From assembly GCA_044224495.1 (NCBI GenBank), contig JBGAKG010000007.1, forward strand, positions 186,001 through 250,000: a DNA stretch of 64,000 nucleotides, in the 5' to 3' direction. Each line of letters starts with the position of its first letter. Positions within the stretch are counted from its first letter, which is position 1. Positions 44,730 to 52,254 of this stretch are shown here, one piece after another. This stretch comes from JBGAKG01 sp044224495 (GTDB lineage Bacteria; Myxococcota_A; Polyangia; Polyangiales; Polyangiaceae). Below the pieces are notes generated by a model. The model worked only from the letters and a program-made list of their open reading frames with translations. It had not been told where the DNA came from and did no database searches. The translations under genes and the position numbers were made by a program.

Positions 44730-46583
44730 GATCGTCGGGAGCAGGATCGAGAACGTCGTCGGGCCGCCGCGCGGGGACGTGAGCTCCAAGCGACCCCGGT
44801 TGTCGCGCACGAGCTGCTGAGCGATCGGGAGGCCGAGCCCGGTGCCCTGGGCTTTGGTCGTGAAGAACGGATCGAAGATGCGGGCGGCGATCTCGCTCGG
44901 GACGCCAGGGCCATCGTCGACGACGTCGATCCGCACCGCGTTGGGCTCGACGAACGCCGGCGGTGGCTGGCTCTTCCGCGCGCGCTGCTCGTCGAGGCGA
45001 TCGGCCGTGACACGGAGGAGCACGCGCGTCGGGTCGCCGGTGGAGTCGAGGGCGTTGTCGAGCAGGACCACGAGCGCCTGCACGATCTGGCCGTCGTCGC
45101 AGTGGAGGTCGGGGAGCTCGGGCGCCACCTCGATCCGGACGTCGCCGCGATGACCGCGGATGCGGGGACCGAGCGTGGAGAGCGCCGAGGACAGCAGCGC
45201 CCACGGCCGGTGGCGGCTCGGCCGCGGTGCGGCGGGGCGCCCGTACTGGAGCGACGTCTGCACGAGCCGCTCGATGCGGGCGAGGAGCTTGAGCATCTGC
45301 CCGACGTGGGGGAGCTTGAGCCCGACGGTCTGTTGCTCCTCGTCGAGCTCCTCCGCGATGGACCGGAGCGCGGCGACCGGGTTCCGGACCTCGTGCGCGA
45401 AGCCGGCGACCATCGTCCCCATCGTGACGAGGTGCTCGAAGCGGTGGCGCTCGGCTTCGAGCTCGCGCGCGGCGCGCGCGTCGCGGACGATGACGAAGAA
45501 GCCCACCCGCGCGTCGTGGGCGAGCTCGCCGCGAGTCAGCGTGAGGTCGAGCTCGATGAGCGAACCGTCGCGAGCGGGGACGGCGTGCGAGCGCGCGACG
45601 GCGCCTTCGTCGCCGAGCACGAGGGCGGGCGGCGCCTCCAAGCCGAGGACGGACTCGACCTTCTCGCCGCGTACCTCGTCGAGTTGGAGCAACGCGCGCG
45701 CGACCCGGTTCGCGAACGTCACCGTTCCACCGGCGTCGGTCGTGACGATGCCCACGTCGATCCCGTCCAGGATCGCTTGCGAGAAGAGCTGCTGATCGGC
45801 GAGCTGGTTGCAGAGCTCGGTGATGGCGGCCTGCGCCTCGCGCAGCACGGTCACGTCGTGCTGGACGCCTGCCATCCAGCGCGTGGGGCGTCCGTTCAAG
45901 GTGACCGGGAAGATGGTCACCTCGTTCCAGAACGCGGCCCCGTCGCGCTTGTGGTTCTGGACGACCGCGGTGGCGCGGCTCCGGTTCTTGATCGCCTGCC
46001 GCAGGAGCGCCATGCCGGGTTGGTCGCGCTCGCCGCGAAGGAGCAGACGACAGTTCTTCCCCGTCGCCTCCGCGATCGAGAAGCCGGTGAGCGTCTCGAA
46101 GACGGGCGACACGTAGACGAGTGGCGCGTCCGGCGTGGACACGTCCGCGACCGTGAGCCCGTTGACGCTGTGCTCGAGCGCCTGCTCGGCGATCGAGATC
46201 GAGAGTCGCCCCAACCCCAGCTCGACGAGCGCGCCGATCCGACGGCTCGCGATCGCAGGCGGCGTCGACGTGAGGAGGACATCGCTCGCGCCGAGGCGCT
46301 CCAGCGTCTCCGGTGCGGGCTCGGCCGGAGCGAAGAGCAAGACGGGCGCCCCCTCGAGCGCCGGGAGGCGAAGCGCCTCCGCGAGCACGGCCGGCTCGTG
46401 AGCTCCGAGATCCGCGATGACGAGCGCCGCCACGTCCACGTCGGCGAGGCGGCCGGGATCGAGCGTGACGACGGGCAGCCCTCGCGTCGCGGAGGCGGGG
46501 ATGACCAGCGGACGACCGAGCACGACGATGCAGGCGCCCGTGATCGCGGCGAGGCGCGAGCTCTGCGTCGCGCCCCGCTTCAC
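44724..46583 (-). CDS. LOV/PAS-domain sensor histidine kinase
   Basis: A 619-residue soluble kinase. Residues 15-120 look like a degenerate receiver. Residues 135-250 form a PAS domain with LOV features: photoactive-type Cys178 in GKNCRLLL, Asn210 in QNHKRDG, Asn220 in FWNEVTIFPV and Gln241 in GVQHDVT. The Gln usual in the GxNCRFLQ motif is replaced by Leu182. A second PAS follows (about 265-375). The HisKA has His397 (GFAHEVRNPVAALR), and the ATPase has DDGPGVPSE and GTGLGLPIAQQL. The GTG start overlaps the upstream GTPase stop by four bases, so the kinase belongs to that operon. Flavin binding is inferred, not shown. Confidence 0.92.
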   Translation of the reverse strand: MKRGATQSSRLAAITGACIVVLGRPLVIPASATRGLPVVTLDPGRLADVDVAALVIADLGAHEPAVLAEALRLPALEGAPVLLFAPAEPAPETLERLGASDVLLTSTPPAIASRRIGALVELGLGRLSISIAEQALEHSVNGLTVADVSTPDAPLVYVSPVFETLTGFSIAEATGKNCRLLLRGERDQPGMALLRQAIKNRSRATAVVQNHKRDGAAFWNEVTIFPVTLNGRPTRWMAGVQHDVTVLREAQAAITELCNQLADQQLFSQAILDGIDVGIVTTDAGGTVTFANRVARALLQLDEVRGEKVESVLGLEAPPALVLGDEGAVARSHAVPARDGSLIELDLTLTRGELAHDARVGFFVIVRDARAARELEAERHRFEHLVTMGTMVAGFAHEVRNPVAALRSIAEELDEEQQTVGLKLPHVGQMLKLLARIERLVQTSLQYGRPAAPRPSRHRPWALLSSALSTLGPRIRGHRGDVRIEVAPELPDLHCDDGQIVQALVVLLDNALDSTGDPTRVLLRVTADRLDEQRARKSQPPPAFVEPNAVRIDVVDDGPGVPSEIAARIFDPFFTTKAQGTGLGLPIAQQLVRDNRGRLELTSPRGGPTTFSILLPTIS

Positions 46584-47941
46584 TCGGCCTCCGCAGTGAC
46601 CCCCGCCGCCGGGACGGAGCTCGGCTCGATCGAGCTACTCTCCAGCGTGCGCTCGCCGAACAGCTCACCGAGGTAGCGCACGGCCACCCCGTCGTAGCCG
46701 TAGCTCGCCGGATCCTCCGCGACGCGGAACCCGTGCTTCGCGCTCGTGCGCTGCGCCGCCGCGACGGCGGACGCGAACGACTCCTGGAGTCGGCGTGGTT
46801 CGTCGCTCCGCTGGAGGAGCTCGGCGATCGTCGGGACCTCGGGCGCGATCGACCAGAGCCACCAGGCATCGGCGGCGGGCTGGGCGACGAGGATCGTGTC
46901 CGGCACGAGGAGCGGCCCCAGCTGCGTCCGCTCGCGTGCGCTCCGAATGAGCGCTTGGCGGACCTCTTCGTGACCAGGGTAGCGATGCGCGAGCGACGTG
47001 CGGAGCACGCTCCCGAGCGCGCGGTGAACGACGCGACCGGAGGCGTCGAGCGACGGCGCGACGTCGAACGCGCCGCTCTCGGCGAGGACGCGGAGCTTCT
47101 CGCGCCCCGTGTGCGCGGGCCAGATGAAGCCGGTGGGGACGTCCGCGCGCGGGAACGGCGGCGCGAGCGTGTCCCCTCCCTCGAGCGGCGGAGGCGCGAC
47201 CGATGCGACGGCGCCGTCCCCCACGGCCGTTCCTCCCTCGACCAGGAGCGCGGTCAGCGCCTCTTCGAGGACCATCTCCGCGGCCCACTCGGGATCGAGG
47301 TCCTGGCGTTCGACGCTCGCGACGAGCTCGGTGGCGCGCGGGGCGCGGCGAACCTCGAGCTCGAGCGCTCCCCGTTCGCTGTCCTGCTGCATCGCGCGCG
47401 AGATGGTGCGGACGGCGTGCACGAACGTGTCGACGACACCGATCCCCTCGCTCGCGATCGCCTCGGTGACGGGCGTGCCGTCGATCCCGAGCCGACGCGC
47501 GAGCTCCTTCCCCGTGATCGCGTCGGCCTGGTCCTGCTTGTTCGCCTGGAGCACCACCGGCTTCGACCCGTGGACGTCGCGGAGCACCTCGAGCGCGTCG
47601 CGCGCGCGCGCGAGGCTCGTCTCGGCGCTGTCGGAGACGAAGACGACGACGTCGGCCGAGCTCAGGAGATAACGGCGCCGCGGCGTGAGGACGACTTGGC
47701 CCGGGACGGTGATGACCTGGCACATGAGCGGGAAGCCGCAGATCGAGCCCGCGAGGATCTGGACCCAGTCGAAGAGCAGGGTGCGGCCATCGACCTCGCC
47801 CGGCGAGTGGAGCTCGGTCTTGCGCTGCGTGGCGAAGAGCTCGCAGAGCATGCGGAGGTTCGTCGTCTTGCCGGTGCCCGCGATGCCGTCGTAGACGATG
47901 CGCACGCACATCCGCTGTTCGGTCGGGTCGAAGATCGCCAT
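46580..47941 (-). CDS. MglA-family small GTPase with long C-terminal extension
   Basis: A 453-residue protein whose first 190 residues are a Ras-like GTPase of the bacterial MglA type. Motifs: P-loop GIAGTGKTTNL (Gly19 to Leu29), switch II TVPGQ (78-82), NKQD (134-137), and EAIASEGIGV at the G5 position. All catalytic signatures are intact. Residues 190-453 form an extension of unknown fold, partly Asp/Glu-rich helix (PEWAAEMVLEEALTALLVEG), much larger than in MglA (about 195 residues). Clustered Roadblock proteins are the expected kind of GTPase regulator. It is coupled to the downstream LOV-like kinase (GTGA). Confidence 0.9.
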   Translation of the reverse strand: MAIFDPTEQRMCVRIVYDGIAGTGKTTNLRMLCELFATQRKTELHSPGEVDGRTLLFDWVQILAGSICGFPLMCQVITVPGQVVLTPRRRYLLSSADVVVFVSDSAETSLARARDALEVLRDVHGSKPVVLQANKQDQADAITGKELARRLGIDGTPVTEAIASEGIGVVDTFVHAVRTISRAMQQDSERGALELEVRRAPRATELVASVERQDLDPEWAAEMVLEEALTALLVEGGTAVGDGAVASVAPPPLEGGDTLAPPFPRADVPTGFIWPAHTGREKLRVLAESGAFDVAPSLDASGRVVHRALGSVLRTSLAHRYPGHEEVRQALIRSARERTQLGPLLVPDTILVAQPAADAWWLWSIAPEVPTIAELLQRSDEPRRLQESFASAVAAAQRTSAKHGFRVAEDPASYGYDGVAVRYLGELFGERTLESSSIEPSSVPAAGVTAEAE

Positions 47942-47943
47942 GA

Positions 47944-48813
47944 TCAGCCTCCCCGTCGCGCCGTCGCGCGGCGATTCAAGATGCGCGCAGGACCGAACGA
48001 GCTGGTCTCGCCGACCACCACGGCCCCGTGGAACCGAAACGCGAGGAGGGAGCGCCCGGGAGCGACCTCCACGGCGAGCATCGGGTCCTCGTGCCGGATC
48101 GCGCCGGCGAGATCCAGGGTGGAGGTCGCCCAGCGACCGACGCGCAGCAGATCGGTCGCGGCCATCGGGTGGTTCCCACGGAGCGCGATGGGTTGGGGGT
48201 AGGCGCTCGTCTCGCTGCGGACGAAGGCGACCCCCCAATCGTCGTCGCCGAAGCACGCCGCGAGCTCGGCGGCGACCGTCGCGACGACGTTGCCGTGGGC
48301 GCTCGCGCCGGCTCGCACGAGGAGCTCGGCGGTCGCGAACGTGAAGCGCGGGCTGTACCCGCCCGAGGCACGCGGGCACCAGAAGCTCCCCTCGAGGTCG
48401 GTGCAGAGTACATCGATCGACTCGAGGGTGTGCTCGAACAAAGCCGCGCGCAGATCGCCGGGGGAGAGCACGCCCTTGGCGACGAGCCACTCGCCCCAGC
48501 GGGCGCCTTCGTTCTGGCACTGCCGATAACAGCGCTCCATCGCCTCCGCGTCGCCGCCCGCGCGGTCGACGAGCAGCTCGGTGAGGCGACGCGCCATCCC
48601 TCGCGCCGCCGCCCAACACACGCGCCCCTGCTCGACGAAGATCGCACCGCGGGTCGTGCCCCCTCCGGCGACCACGATCTCGCCGACGGCCTCCGGCTCG
48701 AGCTCGTCGACGAAGGTGCAGACGTCGGAGAGCGTCCGGATGCCAATCGGGCGACCGGAGGTGCGCAGGCTGTGGGGACCCGATCCGTGGGTGCTGCTCA
48801 CGGCGGCGCTCAC
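47944..48813 (-). CDS. DUF4388/PATAN-domain protein
   Basis: A 289-residue soluble protein. About residues 18-130 match the PATAN (DUF4388) pattern: a helix, then EIVVAGGGTTRGAIFVEQGR and AAARGMARRLTELLVDRA, followed by LVAKGVLSPGDLRAALFEHT. The C-terminal half is unassigned and ends near RILNRRATARRGG. PATAN domains occur in signalling proteins and are thought to mediate protein contacts. The GTG start overlaps the preceding Roadblock-like gene's stop by four bases, and the GTPase starts 2 bp after its stop, so it is translated with both. Confidence 0.83.
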   Translation of the reverse strand: MSAAVSSTHGSGPHSLRTSGRPIGIRTLSDVCTFVDELEPEAVGEIVVAGGGTTRGAIFVEQGRVCWAAARGMARRLTELLVDRAGGDAEAMERCYRQCQNEGARWGEWLVAKGVLSPGDLRAALFEHTLESIDVLCTDLEGSFWCPRASGGYSPRFTFATAELLVRAGASAHGNVVATVAAELAACFGDDDWGVAFVRSETSAYPQPIALRGNHPMAATDLLRVGRWATSTLDLAGAIRHEDPMLAVEVAPGRSLLAFRFHGAVVVGETSSFGPARILNRRATARRGG

Positions 48814-49169
48814 ACGGACTGACCGACGCGCCCGGCCACCTCCCGGAGCCAGGCACGGAGCAAGGTGACGTTCGAGCCGCCCGGGGCGACGCCCACCACG
48901 ACGAGGTTGGGCTGGGCGGGTACGCGCACGAACGCGTGGACCCAGGCGGTCGAGGCGACGAAGGACTCGGTGGCTTCGCCGTCCCCGACCGGTGCGCCGC
49001 AGAGCTCGGGTGCGGAGAGCACGGCGAGCTCCACGTCGTCGCGGGGCACGCCCCCTCGGACGTAGAGTCCGAGGACGAGTCCCGCGTGCCCGTCCATGCA
49101 CGCGAGGGCGCTCACGTCGGTGCGATCCGCGAGGGCATCCCGCAGGTGGGACTCGATGCTGCGGCCCAT
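48810..49169 (-). CDS. Roadblock/LC7-like protein (divergent)
   Basis: A 119-residue protein with the Roadblock/LC7 pattern. An N-terminal helix leads into LACMDGHAGLVLGLYVRGG, a central variable helix region with ELCGAPVGD, a strand HAFVRVPAQPNLVVVGVAP and a final helix LLRAWLREVAGR. It is more divergent than the neighbouring Roadblock protein. MglB-type Roadblock proteins act as dimeric GAPs for MglA GTPases, so this may regulate the intact GTPase two genes downstream. It starts within the stop of the upstream Roadblock gene (TGATG). Confidence 0.75.
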   Translation of the reverse strand: MGRSIESHLRDALADRTDVSALACMDGHAGLVLGLYVRGGVPRDDVELAVLSAPELCGAPVGDGEATESFVASTAWVHAFVRVPAQPNLVVVGVAPGGSNVTLLRAWLREVAGRVGQSV

Positions 49170-49534
49170 CAGGTGAACTTCGAGTGTTTGGTGACGACGG
49201 TGCGGACGATCGCGATGTTCGACGTCGCGCGGTCGGCGGCGAGGTAGATGAACAGCGTCGGCGAGAGCAGCTTGATGAAGTGGATCTGATCGCCGAGCGT
49301 GAGGATCATGTCCTCGAGGTTCGTCTTCAGGTTCAGCGCCTTCATGATCTTGAGCTTCTGCTTCACGAGCTCGCTGTTGTAGGCACTCGCGACGCCGAGA
49401 TCGAAGTCGGGGCGGAGTGACTTCACGGCGAGCGTCATGCCGGAGTCCAGGTCGACGAGCGACGCTCCGATGAACCCTGGGATGTCGGCAGCGAACCGCT
49501 CGAACGCCTCGTTGGCTTCTTTTTCCGTGGCCAT
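49169..49534 (-). CDS. Roadblock/LC7 domain protein
   Basis: A 121-residue Roadblock protein starting at MATEKEANEAF behind GGAG at 6-bp spacing. The fold signature is clear: DIPGFIGASLVDLDSGMTLAV, then helix ASAYNSELVKQKLKIMKAL and LTLGDQIHFIKLLSPTLFIY. It closely resembles the C-terminal domain of the divergent receiver-PATAN-Roadblock protein. It likely dimerises and acts with the GTPases of this operon, by analogy with MglB. Translation is linked to the next gene by a 1-base overlap. Confidence 0.88.
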   Translation of the reverse strand: MATEKEANEAFERFAADIPGFIGASLVDLDSGMTLAVKSLRPDFDLGVASAYNSELVKQKLKIMKALNLKTNLEDMILTLGDQIHFIKLLSPTLFIYLAADRATSNIAIVRTVVTKHSKFT

Positions 49535-49575
49535 GATGGTCTCCTTCGTGGGTGTGACGTTGCTGGGGGCGGGTC

Positions 49576-50409
49576 TCAGCGAAACCAGCCCCACTTCCTT
49601 CGTTTCATGTCCTCGCCGAGATCGGCGACGACGGCGTGAATCGTCTCGACACGCTCCTGCGTGCGCGCCTCGCGCGCCGCGATCCCGTCGACGGCGGCAC
49701 GGAGCGCGCGCACCTCGGCGACCAGCTCCGCGATCGAGTCTTGGGAGGGCGCATCGGCGCTCGCGCTCGGCGCCTGCGACTTCAGGGCCGCGACGTGCTC
49801 GGTGACGGTGTCGCGCAGGACCTTCTGGAGCGCCGACAAGAGCGGGTTGCCCTCGCCCCGCGCGCTCGTCTTCACCGGGGCGTCGGGCGGTGGGACGGGC
49901 GCGTGCGCAGCGCTCGCTTCGAGCACGGCTCCGAGCGCGCGCTCCGCGGTCTCGATGACGCCTTCGCCCCGCGCGGCGGCGGCTTCGACGTGAGGGAGGG
50001 ACTCGGCGTCCAGCGCCGCGAGCACCTCCTGCGGCGAGAGCGCCGCGCTCAAGTCGCGCTTGTTCACCTGGACGACGACGGCGACGTCTTTCCGTGCCGC
50101 CAGCGCGGCGCGCGTCGCAGCCATCGCCTCGCGGTTGCGCTCGAGCGCATCGGGATCGGCGTCGGCGACGAAGACGACCCCGTCGACGTCACGGAGCGCC
50201 TCACCGAGGTCGCCCGCGCCGGACGCGACGGCGAGCTTCACGACGACGTCGCAATCGCGGAAGCGACTCCCGCTCGGCGGCCGCCAGTCCGTCGCGAGCT
50301 CGGTCGGCGAGGCCCCCAGTTTGACGAGGTTCGTCGCCCGCCCGGCGCCCAGGGGGCCGACGTAGGCGATGCGCGCTTCGACGCGTCGATCGCGGACGTT
50401 GAGGAGCAT
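49576..50409 (-). CDS. degenerate MglA-like pseudo-GTPase with C-terminal coiled coil
   Basis: A 277-residue protein. The first 170 residues follow the MglA fold, but the P-loop is GPLGAGRATNL. The essential Lys is Arg24 and the Ser/Thr is Ala25. The switch II TVPGQ motif is replaced by VASGAG, while NKRD is kept. It probably binds nucleotide weakly or not at all and works as a scaffold or inhibitor. A Pro/Ala linker leads to a predicted coiled coil (IAELVAEVRALRAAVDGIAA) ending in a basic WGWFR tail. It is first in the six-gene operon and diverges from the receiver-PATAN-Roadblock gene. Confidence 0.85.
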   Translation of the reverse strand: MLLNVRDRRVEARIAYVGPLGAGRATNLVKLGASPTELATDWRPPSGSRFRDCDVVVKLAVASGAGDLGEALRDVDGVVFVADADPDALERNREAMAATRAALAARKDVAVVVQVNKRDLSAALSPQEVLAALDAESLPHVEAAAARGEGVIETAERALGAVLEASAAHAPVPPPDAPVKTSARGEGNPLLSALQKVLRDTVTEHVAALKSQAPSASADAPSQDSIAELVAEVRALRAAVDGIAAREARTQERVETIHAVVADLGEDMKRRKWGWFR

Positions 50410-50476
50410 GACCGATCATGGAGCAAGCTCCGTTCCAACGCGTGATCCGCAGAAAATCCCGACCCGCGGTCGCGCT

Positions 50477-50552
50477 CGTCCAAAGCTTGGACGCCGTCCG
50501 TACGAATCTTGGACGAGCCCGTCCAACGGGACGTCCAAGGAACCGTTGGACG
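50477..50552. promoter_or_regulatory. six alternating CGTCCAA half-sites in divergent promoter
   Basis: Six exact copies of a 7-bp half-site lie in the 197-bp gap between two divergent signalling genes. They are CGTCCAA at 50477, 50520 and 50532, and its complement TTGGACG at 50487, 50509 and 50546. They form three inverted pairs with spacers of 3, 4 and 7 bp. Centre-to-centre spacings are about 10, 22, 11, 12 and 14 bp, close to helical turns. This looks like a cooperative operator for an unknown regulator shared by both directions. Confidence 0.65.
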
Positions 50553-50606
50553 ACGGGCAGTTCGCGCGAAAGCCCGCCTGGCACGCCGACTGCAGTGGCC
50601 TCGGAC

Positions 50607-51824
50607 ATGACCGCCGCGCCGGACGCTCGCCGCGTGATCCTCGTCGACGACGAGGAAGCGCTCGTCTGGTCACTCGCGAGTCGACTCGCGAAGGTGCGAC
50701 CCAAGGAGAAGTTCGAGACCGCAAACGATGGCGAGACCGCGCTCGCGTTGCTCCGCAAGGCACCGACCGCGTTGCTCGTCGCCGACATTCGGATGCCGGG
50801 CATGAGCGGCATCGATCTCTTGCTCGCCGCACGCGAGGCGCAACCCGAGCTGCCGGCGATCCTCATGACGGCCTTCAAGACGATCGATCTCGATCGCGTC
50901 AGCGAGGGCCCCTTCACCGGCTTCCTCGAGAAGCCGTTCGCGTTCGAGAAGCTGCTCGGCCTCGTCGAGCGCGCGCTCGACGCTCCGCGCGTCGGGTTCT
51001 CCGGCGCGATCCTCGTCCAGACGATGCCGGACATCGTCCAGCTCTACGCGCTGTCGCACGCCACCGGTGCGCTCGTGGTCGAGCACGGCGAGGAGCGCGG
51101 CGAGATCTGGTTCGACGCCGGAACGATCCGGCACGCGGTGACGCCGCGCTGCGTGGGCGACGACGCGGTCTACGAGATCATGATGTGGAGCGGCGGAGAG
51201 TTCATGATGCACGCCGGCGCGCGCACGCGCGAGCGCTCGGTCGCGAATCACTGGCAGGAGCTCTTGATGGAGAGCTGCCGCCGCATCGACGAAGCCAAGC
51301 GTGAGGGAGATCGACCCTCGCGCAAAGGGTGGACGCAAGCCCCCCCAGCCATGAGCGAGGACGACGGCTTCGACCTCGGCTTCGCAGAGTTCGAACCCGC
51401 CTCGCTCCCGAGCGTGGCGGGCCATGCAACGGACACATCGACCAAGGAAGGCACGGAGGACGACATGAACGTGAAGGACGCACTCAACAAGCTCAACCAG
51501 ATGGATGGATTCGTCGGCGCAGCGCTCGTCGACTCGGAGAGCGGCATGCTGCTGGGCCAGGAGGGCGGCGGAGCCGTCAACCTCGAGGTCGCAGCGGCCG
51601 GCAACACCGAGGTGGTCCGGGCGAAGCGCAAGGTCATGGGCAACCTCGGCCTCAAGGACGCGATCGAGGACATCCTGATCTCGCTCGGCAAGCAGTACCA
51701 CCTCATCCGTCCGCTCCGCTCGCGCCCGACGATCTTCTTCTACGTCGCGTTGGACCGCGGTCGAGCCAACCTCGCGATGGCCCGCATCGCCCTCGCCGAC
51801 GTCGAGAAGGACCTCCAGGTCTGA
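50607..51824 (+). CDS. receiver-PATAN-Roadblock fusion response regulator
   Basis: A 405-residue three-domain protein. Residues 8-125 are a receiver with the acidic pair in VDDEE, phospho-site Asp60 (VADIRMP) and Lys109 (LEKPF). Residues about 130-235 are a DUF4388/PATAN domain (LSHATGALVVEHGEERGEIW). A linker follows, then a Roadblock/LC7 domain from about residue 287 (GFVGAALVDSESGMLLG). It joins phosphorylation input to the protein types of the divergent GTPase operon. The start is placed at MTAAPDARR, which sits directly at the receiver's first strand; earlier codons run into the operator cluster. Confidence 0.9.
   Translation: MTAAPDARRVILVDDEEALVWSLASRLAKVRPKEKFETANDGETALALLRKAPTALLVADIRMPGMSGIDLLLAAREAQPELPAILMTAFKTIDLDRVSEGPFTGFLEKPFAFEKLLGLVERALDAPRVGFSGAILVQTMPDIVQLYALSHATGALVVEHGEERGEIWFDAGTIRHAVTPRCVGDDAVYEIMMWSGGEFMMHAGARTRERSVANHWQELLMESCRRIDEAKREGDRPSRKGWTQAPPAMSEDDGFDLGFAEFEPASLPSVAGHATDTSTKEGTEDDMNVKDALNKLNQMDGFVGAALVDSESGMLLGQEGGGAVNLEVAAAGNTEVVRAKRKVMGNLGLKDAIEDILISLGKQYHLIRPLRSRPTIFFYVALDRGRANLAMARIALADVEKDLQV
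51455..51467 (+). promoter_or_regulatory. internal ribosome-binding site and start for the Roadblock domain
   Basis: Within the fusion gene, GGAGG at 51455-51459 stands 5 bp before an in-frame ATG at 51465. The ATG opens exactly at the Roadblock domain (MNVKDALNKLNQMDG). A free 119-residue Roadblock protein could be made from the same message. Confidence 0.45.
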
Positions 51825-51883
51825 CGCGCACGACGCCGCCCGCGCGTTGCGCGACGCCGCGCGGGCGTGCATCGTGAAGAGAG

Positions 51884-52243
51884 ATGATCCCGAAGCAGAA
51901 CATCTTCCAGCTCGCGAAGGCGCTGGAGGGGATCCCGGTCCTCGGCGCGCTCGCCGGTAGTCCGGCAGCGCGGGCGGGGCTGCGCTACGGCGACATTCTG
52001 CTGTCCGTGAACGGCGTCCGGACGAAGACCGTCGTCGACTACGTCGAAGCCAAAGGTCTGAGGGAAGACGGGATGGCCGTCGTGATCTTCCGCGGCGGCG
52101 TCGAGCTGACGCAGGAGCTCGTCTACGACACGTCCGCGCCTCCGCTGGATCCCACCGCGATCCTCGCGGAGCTCATCTCGCTCCGCATCCTCGGGGACGA
52201 CGACGAGAGCGGCGGCGCGAGCGGCGGCGGCGAGGTATCCTGA
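51884..52243 (+). CDS. stand-alone PDZ-domain protein
   Basis: A 119-residue cytoplasmic protein made of one PDZ domain. It carries the carboxylate-loop-type ALAGSPAARAGLRYGDILLS and NGVRTKTVVDYVEAKGLRED, and has an acidic Gly-rich tail. It has no signal sequence or protease domain, so it is likely an adaptor that binds peptide C-termini. It lies 59 bp after the receiver-PATAN-Roadblock gene on the same strand, probably in one operon, and may link partners of the GTPase system. Confidence 0.87.
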   Translation: MIPKQNIFQLAKALEGIPVLGALAGSPAARAGLRYGDILLSVNGVRTKTVVDYVEAKGLREDGMAVVIFRGGVELTQELVYDTSAPPLDPTAILAELISLRILGDDDESGGASGGGEVS

Positions 52244-52254
52244 CCGATGCTCGT

